Below, piece after piece: positions 1 to 8,207 of a DNA stretch of 23,415 bases. How positions within the stretch are numbered: position 1 is the first letter of the stretch; the number at the start of each line of letters is the position of its first letter. The stretch is from Acanthamoeba castellanii str. Neff (lineage: Eukaryota > Discosea > Longamoebia > Acanthamoebidae). A program made the position numbers and the translations under genes. The stretch lies in NCBI RefSeq assembly GCF_000313135.1, contig NW_004457260.1, positions 70,932 to 94,346 on the forward strand, written 5' to 3'. A model generated the notes under the pieces. The model was not told where the DNA came from and did not search any database. It saw nothing but the letters and a program-made list of their open reading frames with translations.

Positions 1-1133
1 GCGTTGAGACCTTACCGACGTTGACGGTGAACTTGGCGCACCCTGTTGGGCCAGTCGCCGTGCGAGCTCGTAGCTGGCCATGGCGATCATGAGCTTCGTG
101 CGGCCGTAAGAAATCAGCGGGCTATAGCCCTTGTCCATCTGCAGATTGTCCCACTCCAGCTTGCCTGCCGCATAATTCGCGGTTCCTATCGTCAGATCAC
201 ATAACACACACAACACACACACAGGTGTCAACAGCTATTACCGATGCGGTGAGCCTGGGAGGAGACGTTGACGATGCGCGCGTTGCCGGTCTCGATCATG
301 CGCGGGAGGAGGAGGTTGGTCAGGAGGAACGGGCCTTGAGGCGCGCGATACACACAAGTCAGCCCGGCACGCTACGCCATGCGCCGAGAAAGAAAACGGT
401 GTGCGGCATACGAGTACCGAGGTAGTTGGTCTGAAACTGACGCTCGAAGCCATCGACAGTGTTGGCGTAGGGTGTCATGAACACGCCTGCGGCCGCACAC
501 ACGTAAGCACCACGACACACACAGGGGAGGGGGATGGGGGGTGATGTGGTTCGCACTTGCGTTGTTGACGAGGACGTGGAGCGGCAGGTCGCGCCTCTCA
601 AACTCCCGCGCAAAGTTGCGCACCGAGTCGAGCGAGGCCAGGTCCACCTGTGGTGTGCGCGCACGCACGCACGCACGCACATCATCGATCAGCATCACCC
701 ACAGCATACCACTGAGCTGCATAGAGCGGGGTGGGTGGTACCTGCATGACCTCCACCAGGTCGTTGCCGCTGGCGTCGATGATCTCCCGCCTGGCCTTCT
801 CCGCCTTTTCGATATTGCGGCACGCTTCATCCACCACAGCGAGCGGTGTGAAAAGATGAAGAAGATGAAGAAGATGAAGAACAAAAAAAGATGAAGAAGC
901 TTGTATTGTACCCAGTATGACGTGCGCTCCCATTCTGTGTACGAGAAGACAGAGATCAATGTGAGATGGTGATGAATGATTGATGGGGTGGACTGAGGGT
1001 ACCTGGCCAGGTAGAGGGCGGTGTAGTAGCCGAGCCCGCTATTGGAGCCCGTCACGATGCACACCTTGCCCCGCACCCACTCGTCGGTGTCGGGATAGTC
1101 GCCTGCCCCAATGCGTGACCATACGGCGCCCAT
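1..1133 (-). CDS. Short-chain dehydrogenase/reductase (retinol dehydrogenase/DHRS-like), partial at the window edge
   Basis: This is an NAD(P)-dependent oxidoreductase of the classical SDR fold; the substrate cannot be told. Exons by hand: 1133-1003, 934-912, 824-742, 647-557, 486-418, 334-242 and 185 to about 42 or 16, with all phases agreeing. Joined, they give the cofactor loop TGSNSGLG (about residue 27), the following strand ARMGAHVILACRN, the NNA motif (here NNAS instead of the usual NNAG), the catalytic Ser in NVSSQAH and the YxxxK dyad in SYGRTK. The start is the ATG at 1133, giving MGAVWSR, so Gly2 could be myristoylated (inference). The last exon reads LARRLAQQG in frame, while KFTVNV, typical of the next SDR strand, lies in another frame, so the exon end is unsure. 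The 3' end lies outside the window. The family call is firm; the subfamily (RDH11-14 or DHRS12 type) is a guess. Confidence 0.9.
855..899. repeat. GATGAAGAA-type repeat
   Basis: Three to four copies of AAGATGAAG in an SDR intron. On the sense strand it is a CT-rich tract upstream of the exon at 824. Confidence 0.7.
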
Positions 1134-1401
1134 GTCGTGTTGTGGTTGCGCCGTGTACCGTTGTATTGTGTTGTTGTGTTTGGCGCTCAGTCGCATGGGC
1201 GGCGCCTTCCGTCGGCACCGTGATCACAAAGCCGCCAGGCCTCGGCAGATGCTTCGCTGGAAACGCGCTGGAAACTGTTCCACGGATCGCTCGGGGGGGG
1301 GGGCTGATCATAGGCCGTGTGCGTGTGCGTGTGCGTGCGGTGCGCGTGTGCGGTCGTGCGTGTGCGGTGTGGTCATGGAAATTGGAACCTAACCGTCATC
1401 T
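1134..1401. other. Intergenic: SDR 5' flank and acyl-CoA oxidase 3' flank
   Basis: These 268 bases lie between two genes on the minus strand. They hold a G run near 1297-1306 and a GTGCGT/GTGTGC simple repeat at about 1317-1365. No RNA gene and no clear TATA box were recognised. Confidence 0.5.
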
Positions 1402-4238
1402 TTAGTCGGTGAAGGTGTGTCGCCAGAAGATGGGGTCGATGCTGAGCGCGTTGACGAGCTCGCTCATGGCCTTCTCGTCCTCGCTGCTGATCTCCTGGCA
1501 CAGCGCGTCGATCTCGAACTTGATCATCTTGAGCTGCATCGGCGTGACGAACTCCTCCGCGACGAAGAAGTGGTTGTCCCGCTCGATGATCTCCAGCGCG
1601 AACAGGTTGAACAGCTTCTCCAGCAGGTTGAGCGCCCGCTTGGACAGCACCGGGCCGGCGGCCTCAGCACCGCAGGACTGGCCGTTGGCGCTGGAGCAGT
1701 TCTGGGCCGCGGCTGAGCGCTTGGCCGACCGCTCGGTCTCGCGGTCGAGCACCAGGTAGACGTGCTGCAGCACGACCCGGTCGATGTGGCACTTGCTAAG
1801 CACGTTGATCTCGTTCAGATATTTGTTTAATATCTCGAACTTGCTGCTCGTGGCTTCTTCGGATTCCTCGTCGTCCGCCGAGGCGGCGTCGGGGCTCGAC
1901 GCCGCGGCCGGCCGCTGCCAGGCGAAGAGCGTGGGGAACCGGCCCTTGTCGCGCTCGAGGTCCTTGCGCAGGTTGGTCGACAGCGACTCGAGCAGCTTGT
2001 GCTCGCGCAGGAGGAAGCCGCGCAGATGCCAGCTCCGGGTGCGCAGGTTGTTGTAGAAGTTGAAGCTGATGAAGGAGAGGGCCTTCTTGAGCATGTTGAC
2101 GTGCTCGACGACCTCCTCCTTGAGCGACGTGTAGGCGTAGGAGACGACGCCCTCGATCAGGCCCTGCGGCAGGCCGCGCTCGTAGTTGCGGATGAGCTCC
2201 TTGCCCACGTACTTGAGCAGGAGCAGGTTGTCGCCCTCCCAGTGCAGCATGCAGTCGACGTCGTTGCGCAGGTGGGCCAGCTGATTGCGACCCAGCAGCG
2301 AACTCCCGCCGCAGCATTCCGTGCATGCCTGCAGCGTCGCCCGCGCCTGTGCCGACGCGCCGACCTACACAACAAACACGACCAGCCCACAAGAAAAGTG
2401 AGCGCTCACGCAACACACACACAGAGGCAGGTCGAGGCGAGGCGAGGCGAACCTTGAACGCGGAGGCGAGGAGCGCGATCTCTCGCCAGGTCTCTTCGTT
2501 TTCCTCCTGTCGCGCGGCGTAGAGGCCCTTGACGCGCTGCGAGAAGAGGGTGTAGGCGATCGTGCTGGCCAGGTGCGGGATCAACCGTCGCTGATGCAAC
2601 GGGAATCGAATCAGCGGAATCTGAAGCATGCACACGCAAAGGCAGAAAAGAGATCGCTGGTTAGCTAGCGACAGACGCGTGCAAGAAAATGGGCAGTGGT
2701 GAGAGGTGCCTGGTGCTGTGGTGGACCGGCTTTGTACTTGAGCGCGTGGTTGAGGGCAATGGTGAGGCCCTGGCGTGCCGCAGTGAGGGAGACCAGACCG
2801 GACGCGATGCGGGCGAAGATCAGATGGCGAAGCATCACCTTCACGCGCACGGACGGGTTTCGGATCGCACTCGAATACTCGCCTGGACATGTTTAGCGAC
2901 GAAAGAGCAAGAGCGCATGGTGAGACGTAAATATTTATTAATAAATATTGAAATTTATATTTATGAATTTATATTGAAATTTATTATTTAATATTTTAAT
3001 TATTTAAGTGGTGCGTACCTTCTGCCGAGAGCGTGCCAAATCGGTCGAGAAGGTGTGCTCGCGGGATCTGAACGCCCTCGAAGGCAACGCCGCCCACATC
3101 GAGCCCGCTCAGCCCTCCCTTGGCCCCGCAGTCCGTGATTCGCACTCCAGCCTCCGGCTCGTCGTTGTCCTTGCGCAAGCGCACCACGAACGGATGCACA
3201 CCGTACTGCAGACACGATCACGCGACACAGTTAGGCACCACAGCGCGGTGGTCATACCAAGCCGGGAATTAGTAATAACCGCACGTTGTGGTCCTCGACG
3301 AGGAGGTTGGCCCACACGATGGCCCAGGCGGCGCTCCGTGGGAGGTTGGAAACGAGCCACTTGCGCGCGGCGGGGGTCGGTGTGTCTACAATGAATCGGT
3401 CAGCTCCGGCATCGAATCGAGCCGTCGTTTCCACAAGACCCGATGACGCTGTGGAGACCAGAGGAGACAAAGCAGTGTTGGCAACGCACGCACACAACGC
3501 ACGGCCAACATAGTGTGTACAAGTTGTGGTGCAGGAGCCTACCGTTGCCGACCTCGTGGAATGCCACGCAGCCAATGTGCGAGGCCACGAGCGGGAGGAG
3601 GTGCTCGCGGTGCCACTCGGAGCCCAGGTTGATGATGGCGTTGGCGAAGAGGCCGTAGTGGGTGAGCGCCTGTACTGCGAGGCCGAGGTCGTTCGACAGC
3701 GGGGCCTCGAAGAGAGCGAAGCACTTGGCGGGGTCGGAGTGCAGATCGCCCACTGCGATGGGACCACTCTCCAACACAAGCCGCAACCTTCGTTTGTTCG
3801 TGTCTGAAGGTACAACAAATAATATAATAAATGCACTATTAGTATATATATGTATATATGGGATAAATACTAGTGCACCAGTGCACAACAAATAAGTGAT
3901 AATAAAAAACTACATCGACAGGCAGTACCTTGCCATCGAGAGTCAGTTCTATCTTGTGCAAAATCGTGGTATAAGATTTGCTTGTGCCGCTTGACCCACG
4001 CGTTGAGGTCCTTGCGGAAGCGCGGCACGTCGGGGAAGAGCAGCTGCTTGCACTCGAGCTCAAGGGTGAGCACCTTCTGCACATCAAGAAATCCGCGGCT
4101 CGATCGCGCCCCTGCCGAGTGTGTTGGCGTGGTTGTCACAGGACCTTCCACCCACCCCTCTTCTGTCCGTCTTGGCTCGGACTCCAGGTGCGCCGCAGTC
4201 ACCTGCAGTCTCCTCACCGCCCTGCCCGCTTGCTCCAT
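1402..4238 (-). CDS. Acyl-CoA oxidase, peroxisomal, with an N-terminal PTS2-like signal
   Basis: This flavoenzyme carries out the first step of peroxisomal beta-oxidation, making trans-2-enoyl-CoA and H2O2. Exons: 4238-3929, 3803-3543, 3448-3258, 3205-3019, 2882-2710, 2620-2453 and 2364-1402, giving 2253 nt and 750 aa. Middle-domain motifs are VHPFVVRLRKD, ITDCGAKGGLSGLDVG and IPRAHLLDRFG. The C-terminal half has CTECCGG...LRNDVD and HWEGDN, whose Glu (about residue 473) matches the catalytic base of the family. Residues 10-18 read RLQVTAAHL, which fits the PTS2 consensus, and the C-terminus (HTFTD) is not a PTS1. An acidic low-complexity insert lies near residue 560. The fifth intron seems to be GC-AG. 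An in-frame ATG at 4259 would add seven residues, and an optional in-frame intron inside the first exon cannot be excluded. Plant ACX2-type oxidases have a similar PTS2 and spacer. The family is certain; fine exon borders are less so. Confidence 0.94.
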
Positions 4239-4467
4239 CTCGCGTGATAACAAAATCAATCTCTAAACATCTCTTTTCGCGTGCTTTTGCCAAACGTTTT
4301 GGTAACTCAAACGACATTTGGCAAACTCTTTTGCATTTGGACAAACACTTCGTGCGTCGTTTGGGCAAAGAGTATTTGATAATAAATTAGTTTTTGGTTT
4401 ATTGTTTGTTGTTTGTTTGGGGGATAGCGTGGAAGAGAAGAAAGGGGGACACTCAGCAGGTCAGAGC
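4239..4467. promoter_or_regulatory. Acyl-CoA oxidase 5' flank with a cluster of TTTGGCAAA-like elements
   Basis: This 229-bp gap lies between the oxidase start and the Hsp70 stop, both on the minus strand. It is AT-richer than its neighbours. Related short words recur: TTTTGCCAAACG (4285-4296), ATTTGGCAAACT (4316-4327), ATTTGGACAAAC (4335-4346) and TTTGGGCAAAG (4360-4370). The core TTTGGCAAA is close to its own reverse complement. A role as an upstream control region is inference from position and repetition. Confidence 0.4.
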
Positions 4468-6468
4468 TTAGTCGACCTCCTCGATCTTGGGGCCGGCCGA
4501 CGAACCGCCAGAGGGACGGGCACCACCGCCGGGAGCCGCGCCGCCGGGGAAACCGCCAGCACCGCCGGGGAAGCCGCCGCCCATGCCGCCCATGTCGGGC
4601 ATGCCGCCGGCGCCGCCGGCACCCTGGTACATCTTGGTGAAGATGGGGTTGCAGAGGTCCTCGAGCTCCTTGCGCTTGTGCTCGAACTCGTCCTTCTCGG
4701 CAGTCTGGTTGGTGTCGAGCCACTTGATGGCGGCGTCGACGGCCTCCTCGATCTTGGACTTGTCGCCCGAGTCGAGCTTGGAGGCGATCTTGTCGTCGCG
4801 GATGGTGTTGCGCATGGTGTAGGCGTAGTTCTCGAGGGCGTTCTTGGCCTCGACCTTCTCCTTGGCGTTCTCGTCGTCGTTCTTGTACTTCTCGGCCTCC
4901 TTGACCATGCGCTCGATCTCCTCCTTGGAGAGACGGCCCTTGTCGTTGGTGATGGTGATCTTCTCGGAGCGACCGGTGGTCTTGTCGGCGGCGTTGACGT
5001 TGAGGATACCGTTGGCGTCAATGTCGAAGGTGACCTCGATCTGGGGCACACCGCGGGGCGCGGGGGGGATGCCCGAGAGCTCGAACTTGCCGAGGAGGTT
5101 GTTGTCGCGGGTCATGGCACGCTCGCCCTCGTAGACCTGGATGAGCACGCCGGGCTGGTTGTCCGAGTAGGTGGAGAAGACCTGGGTCTTCTTGGTGGGG
5201 ATGGTGGTGTTGCGGGGGATGAGCGCGGTCATGACGCCACCGGCGGTCTCAATGCCGAGGGTGAGCGGGGTGACGTCGATGAGGAGCACGTCACCGAGGA
5301 CGGAGCCCTCGGTCGAGGCACCGCTGAGGATGGCGGCCTGGACGGCGGCACCGTAGGCGACGGCCTCGTCGGGGTTGATCGACTTGCAGGGCTCCTTGCC
5401 GTTGAAGAACTGGGTGACGAGCTGCTGGATCTTGGGGATACGGGTGGAGCCACCGACGAGCACGACCTCGCTCACGGTGCGCTTGTCCATCTTGGCGTCG
5501 CGGAGCACCTTCTCGACGGGGTCCATGGTCGAACGGAAGAGATCAGCGCAGAGCTCCTCGAAACGGGCACGGGTGATGGAGGTGTAGAAGTCGACACCCT
5601 CGAAGAGCGAGTCGATCTCAATGTTGGTCTGGGTGGCCGACGACAGAGCGCGCTTGGCCCTCTCGCAGGCGGTACGGAGACGACGGACGGCGCGGGCGTT
5701 GCCGGAGATGTCCTTGCTGTGCTTGCGCTTGAACTCCTGGATGAAGTGGGTGACCATGCGGTTGTCGAAGTCCTCACCGCCGAGGTGAGTGTCACCAGCG
5801 GTGGCCTTGACCTCGAAGATGCCCTCCTCGATGGTCAGGAGCGACACGTCGAAGGTACCGCCGCCGAGATCGAAGATGAGGACGTTCATCTCGCCCTGCG
5901 ACTTCTTGTCGAGACCGTACGCGATGGCAGCGGCGGTGGGCTCGTTGATGATACGCTTGACCTGCATGCCGGAGATGGTACCGGCATCCTTGGTGGCCTG
6001 ACGCTGCGAGTCGTTGAAGTAGGCGGGCACGGTGATGACGGCCGAGTTGATGGGGTGGCCGAGGTAGGCCTCAGCGGTCTCCTTCATCTTGATGAGGACC
6101 ATCGACGAGACCTCCTCGGGGGAGAACTCCTTGGTCTCGCCCTTGTACTCGACGGAGATGAAGGGCTTGTCGCCGGGCTTCTGGACGACCTTGAACGGCC
6201 AGTGCTTCATGTCGGCTTGCACGATGGGGTCCGAGAAGTTACGGCCGATCAGACGCTTGGCATCGAACACGGTGTTGTGCGGGTTCATGGCGACCTGGTT
6301 CTTGGCGGCATCTCCGATGAGACGCTCGCTGTCGGTGAAGGCCACGTACGACGGGGTCACGCGGTTACCCTGATCGTTGGCGATGATCTCGACGCGATCG
6401 TTCTGCCACACGCCCACGCACGAGTAGGTCGTGCCCAGATCGATACCGACGCAGACTTCCTTGGACAT
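4468..6468 (-). CDS. HSP70: Cytosolic heat shock protein 70
   Basis: This is an ATP-driven chaperone of cytosol and nucleus, encoded by one uninterrupted frame of 666 aa. The start is the ATG at 6468 ([20 protein letters not shown]); the frame stays open upstream but that part is not Hsp70-like. Seen in order: phosphate-1 loop GIDLGTTYS, the Hsp70 signatures [15 protein letters not shown] and [27 protein letters not shown], the substrate-binding domain with [14 protein letters not shown], the helical lid, a Gly/Pro/Met-rich tail and the terminal EEVD that binds TPR co-chaperones. No ER or organelle signal is present, so it is the cytosolic type. It is the only long gene here without introns, as is common for inducible Hsp70 genes. 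Strong GC3 bias leaves a long spurious frame on the opposite strand. Confidence 0.99.
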   Translation of the reverse strand: MSKEVCVGIDLGTTYSCVGVWQNDRVEIIANDQGNRVTPSYVAFTDSERLIGDAAKNQVAMNPHNTVFDAKRLIGRNFSDPIVQADMKHWPFKVVQKPGDKPFISVEYKGETKEFSPEEVSSMVLIKMKETAEAYLGHPINSAVITVPAYFNDSQRQATKDAGTISGMQVKRIINEPTAAAIAYGLDKKSQGEMNVLIFDLGGGTFDVSLLTIEEGIFEVKATAGDTHLGGEDFDNRMVTHFIQEFKRKHSKDISGNARAVRRLRTACERAKRALSSATQTNIEIDSLFEGVDFYTSITRARFEELCADLFRSTMDPVEKVLRDAKMDKRTVSEVVLVGGSTRIPKIQQLVTQFFNGKEPCKSINPDEAVAYGAAVQAAILSGASTEGSVLGDVLLIDVTPLTLGIETAGGVMTALIPRNTTIPTKKTQVFSTYSDNQPGVLIQVYEGERAMTRDNNLLGKFELSGIPPAPRGVPQIEVTFDIDANGILNVNAADKTTGRSEKITITNDKGRLSKEEIERMVKEAEKYKNDDENAKEKVEAKNALENYAYTMRNTIRDDKIASKLDSGDKSKIEEAVDAAIKWLDTNQTAEKDEFEHKRKELEDLCNPIFTKMYQGAGGAGGMPDMGGMGGGFPGGAGGFPGGAAPGGGARPSGGSSAGPKIEEVD

Positions 6469-6823
6469 CTTGCTGTGTGTAGATTGGAGTGGAGTAGGGT
6501 GATACTGAAGAACTGGACGCCGCCGCTCGCTCGCGCTTCTTATCCCCGCCCCGGCCGTCAGTCCCACTCGCCCGCCAGGCTCCTTCTGGAAAAATGAGAG
6601 AAGCGACACATTCGCGACGAGATGTCGCTGACTTTTCGCATGCAAAAGGTCTGGTTTCCTGCTTGCTTCCTTTTTGCCGCGAAATTTGCACAAGCAAGAA
6701 GTGGGAGAACAACACCCAGCGGAGATTTGGACGCGACCCAGGCACGAGTGACGACGAAGGCAATCCCACTCAAGAAAACCATCGAGTTTGGTCGAAGACC
6801 GTTCGACAACGTCAAGAGTAAGT
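6469..6823. promoter_or_regulatory. Hsp70 5' flank (355 bp without a gene), with weak HSE and GC box
   Basis: This stretch lies between the Hsp70 start and the stop of the upstream protease gene, both on the minus strand. It contains TTCTGGAA at 6584-6591, a two-unit match to a heat shock element, the GC box CCCCGCCCC at 6544-6552, and a GATAAG word (minus strand, about 6540-6545) near 75 bp from the ATG that could stand in for a TATA box. GTCGAA-GACCG-TTCGAC at 6791-6807 is a perfect 6-bp inverted repeat of unknown role, close to the protease 3' end. No further coding region was seen. Confidence 0.4.
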
Positions 6824-7962
6824 TTATCGACGCCTGTGTCGTGGGCGCGGATCATAGAGCTCATGCACACGCTCAACTTCGTCCATGAATCGTGCCAGCT
6901 CGGACGAGGTGATGCACGCAGCGTTGCCCGTGAGGGTCGAGAGCATCGTGAATTCGTCGCTTGATGGCGCCTGGCCCTCGACGTCCCTTGGCGCGTTGAC
7001 CACGCCCTCGGTCATGCCGACGCAGTAGCCTCGGCTGTCGATCACCGGCCCGCCGCACATGCCCATCGGCAGCTGCTTCTCCGTTCGCACAAACATCTTG
7101 GTGGAGGTCGCCACGTGCACCGTCCCCTCAGCGCTGTGCGGGATCTGCACCTCCTCGCCCTCCTTCCCACAGTTCTGCACTAGATTACCGGCAAAGACCA
7201 CTCTCTACATGCATTAAGAAGATCCGTGAGCTCCCTCGTGCTGGTATCATCACATGCAACCCGCGCTAACGCATCACCACAGCATTCATTCACAACCAAT
7301 ACCGCAGCACACACGTGCGTCTCGACGCAGGTACCGAACACACCACGCGCGCGCACGCACACACAAAGAGAGAGAGAGAGAGAGGGGAAGGGTACGTCGC
7401 CAGCCACTAGAGCACCGTTTCCGTGCATCGCCAGAGGGGCCGCCGGCGTGCCCGCTTGCTCGAGCACCGTCTCGAACGCATCCTCATCGTGCAGGTGTAG
7501 CACGATGAGGTCCTGCTTGTCATGCCGGTAGTTGTGTCGTGCCAACAGGAACTCGTGGAGCACCTCTCCCGATCCCTATTTTATATTTTATGTCATTCAG
7601 GTACAAATAAATAAAATAAATATTAAAAATAAATCGTACCGAGCGCAGTTCGAGTTTGTTGAGTGTGTCTTCTTCACTCACATACTGGAGCCAGGGGTAC
7701 TGGTGCTCGGGATAGTAGTTGGGGAAGAAGAAAGGGTGGGTGACGTGTGCCGAACCGATGACGTGGTACTTGGGCAGTCGGAGTGCGGCGGAGGCTCCTC
7801 CCGCGGCTCCGGCCTGCTGCGCCACGGCGTGAGGAATGCCGAGGCCCGCGAGAGCACCTCGAACGAGGTCATGCCCTGGTCGGGCAGCATGAACCACGAC
7901 GAAAGCGTGTACGAGTGCCGCAGGGCCGACGCAGTGCTGCCCACCCTCTGCTTCATCTTCAT
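6824..7962 (-). CDS. Trypsin-fold peptidase with a predicted Cys nucleophile
   Basis: This is a small chymotrypsin-fold peptidase of unknown substrate. Clear exons are (about 7897)-7640, 7575-7396 and 7204-6824. The translation shows YHVIGSAHV, matching the catalytic-His strand (TAAHV type), KQDLIVLHL for the catalytic Asp, and [16 protein letters not shown] for the nucleophile loop. The codon at 7055-7057 is TGC, so the loop is GxCGGP, not GxSGGP. The 5' end is unsettled. The frame from the ATG at 7962 ([16 protein letters not shown]) looks coding but is shifted from the His-strand frame. A 41-nt intron from GTGCTC to GCGCAG (about 7884-7844) would join them and give 280 aa; a start at 7897 would give 272 aa; a frameshift is also possible. 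No signal peptide, membrane span or targeting tail is evident. The fold call rests on three motifs in the right order. Confidence 0.75.
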
Positions 7963-8207
7963 CTACGCACCAAAACAGTTTTGATGAAAATAGAATTTCT
8001 CTTTTCTTTTCCTCTTACTGATTTTGGCGGGAACGGCAAACGCTCGTGAAGGACCGATACGCTGGCGAGCCGATCTACAACGCAAGAGCCAGACGTGCTA
8101 AATATACACAAGCGGAGACGCTGGTACGCTCTTGCTTATGCCTGTTGACGTGGTTGTTTTACTTCGGCACCGCTTGACTGTCCCCCCCCCCAATAGAGCG
8201 GAGAAAG
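7963..8207. promoter_or_regulatory. Bidirectional promoter between the Cys-type protease and the GCNA-like gene, with an E2F-like site
   Basis: The two genes start 245 bp apart on opposite strands. TTTTGGCGGGAA at 8022-8033 is a very close match to an E2F/DP site. TAAATATA at 8099-8106 is a TATA-like box about 100 bp before the GCNA-like ATG. A C-run lies at about 8182-8191. E2F control would suit a replication-linked repair protease, but that is inference. Confidence 0.5.

Noticed and set aside
2587..2612. tRNA T-arm-like word near the GGGAATCGAATC segment
   Set aside because: It lies within an acyl-CoA oxidase exon and no cloverleaf can be built around it.
4318..6597. A 759-codon open frame on the plus strand, antisense to Hsp70
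   Set aside because: It mirrors the Hsp70 gene. Strong GC3 and RNY-type codon use leave the opposite strand free of stops, a known artefact in Hsp70 genes. The protein is Gly/Leu/Val-rich, with no domain I recognise.
6469..6876. An N-terminal extension of Hsp70 up to 6876
   Set aside because: The extra residues have no Hsp70 similarity. The ATG at 6468 gives the canonical start, and the upstream stretch carries promoter-like words.
8182..8191. Homopolymer G/C runs (also near 1297, 17931 and 20277) as G-quadruplexes
   Set aside because: Each is a single run without the four spaced G-tracts needed.
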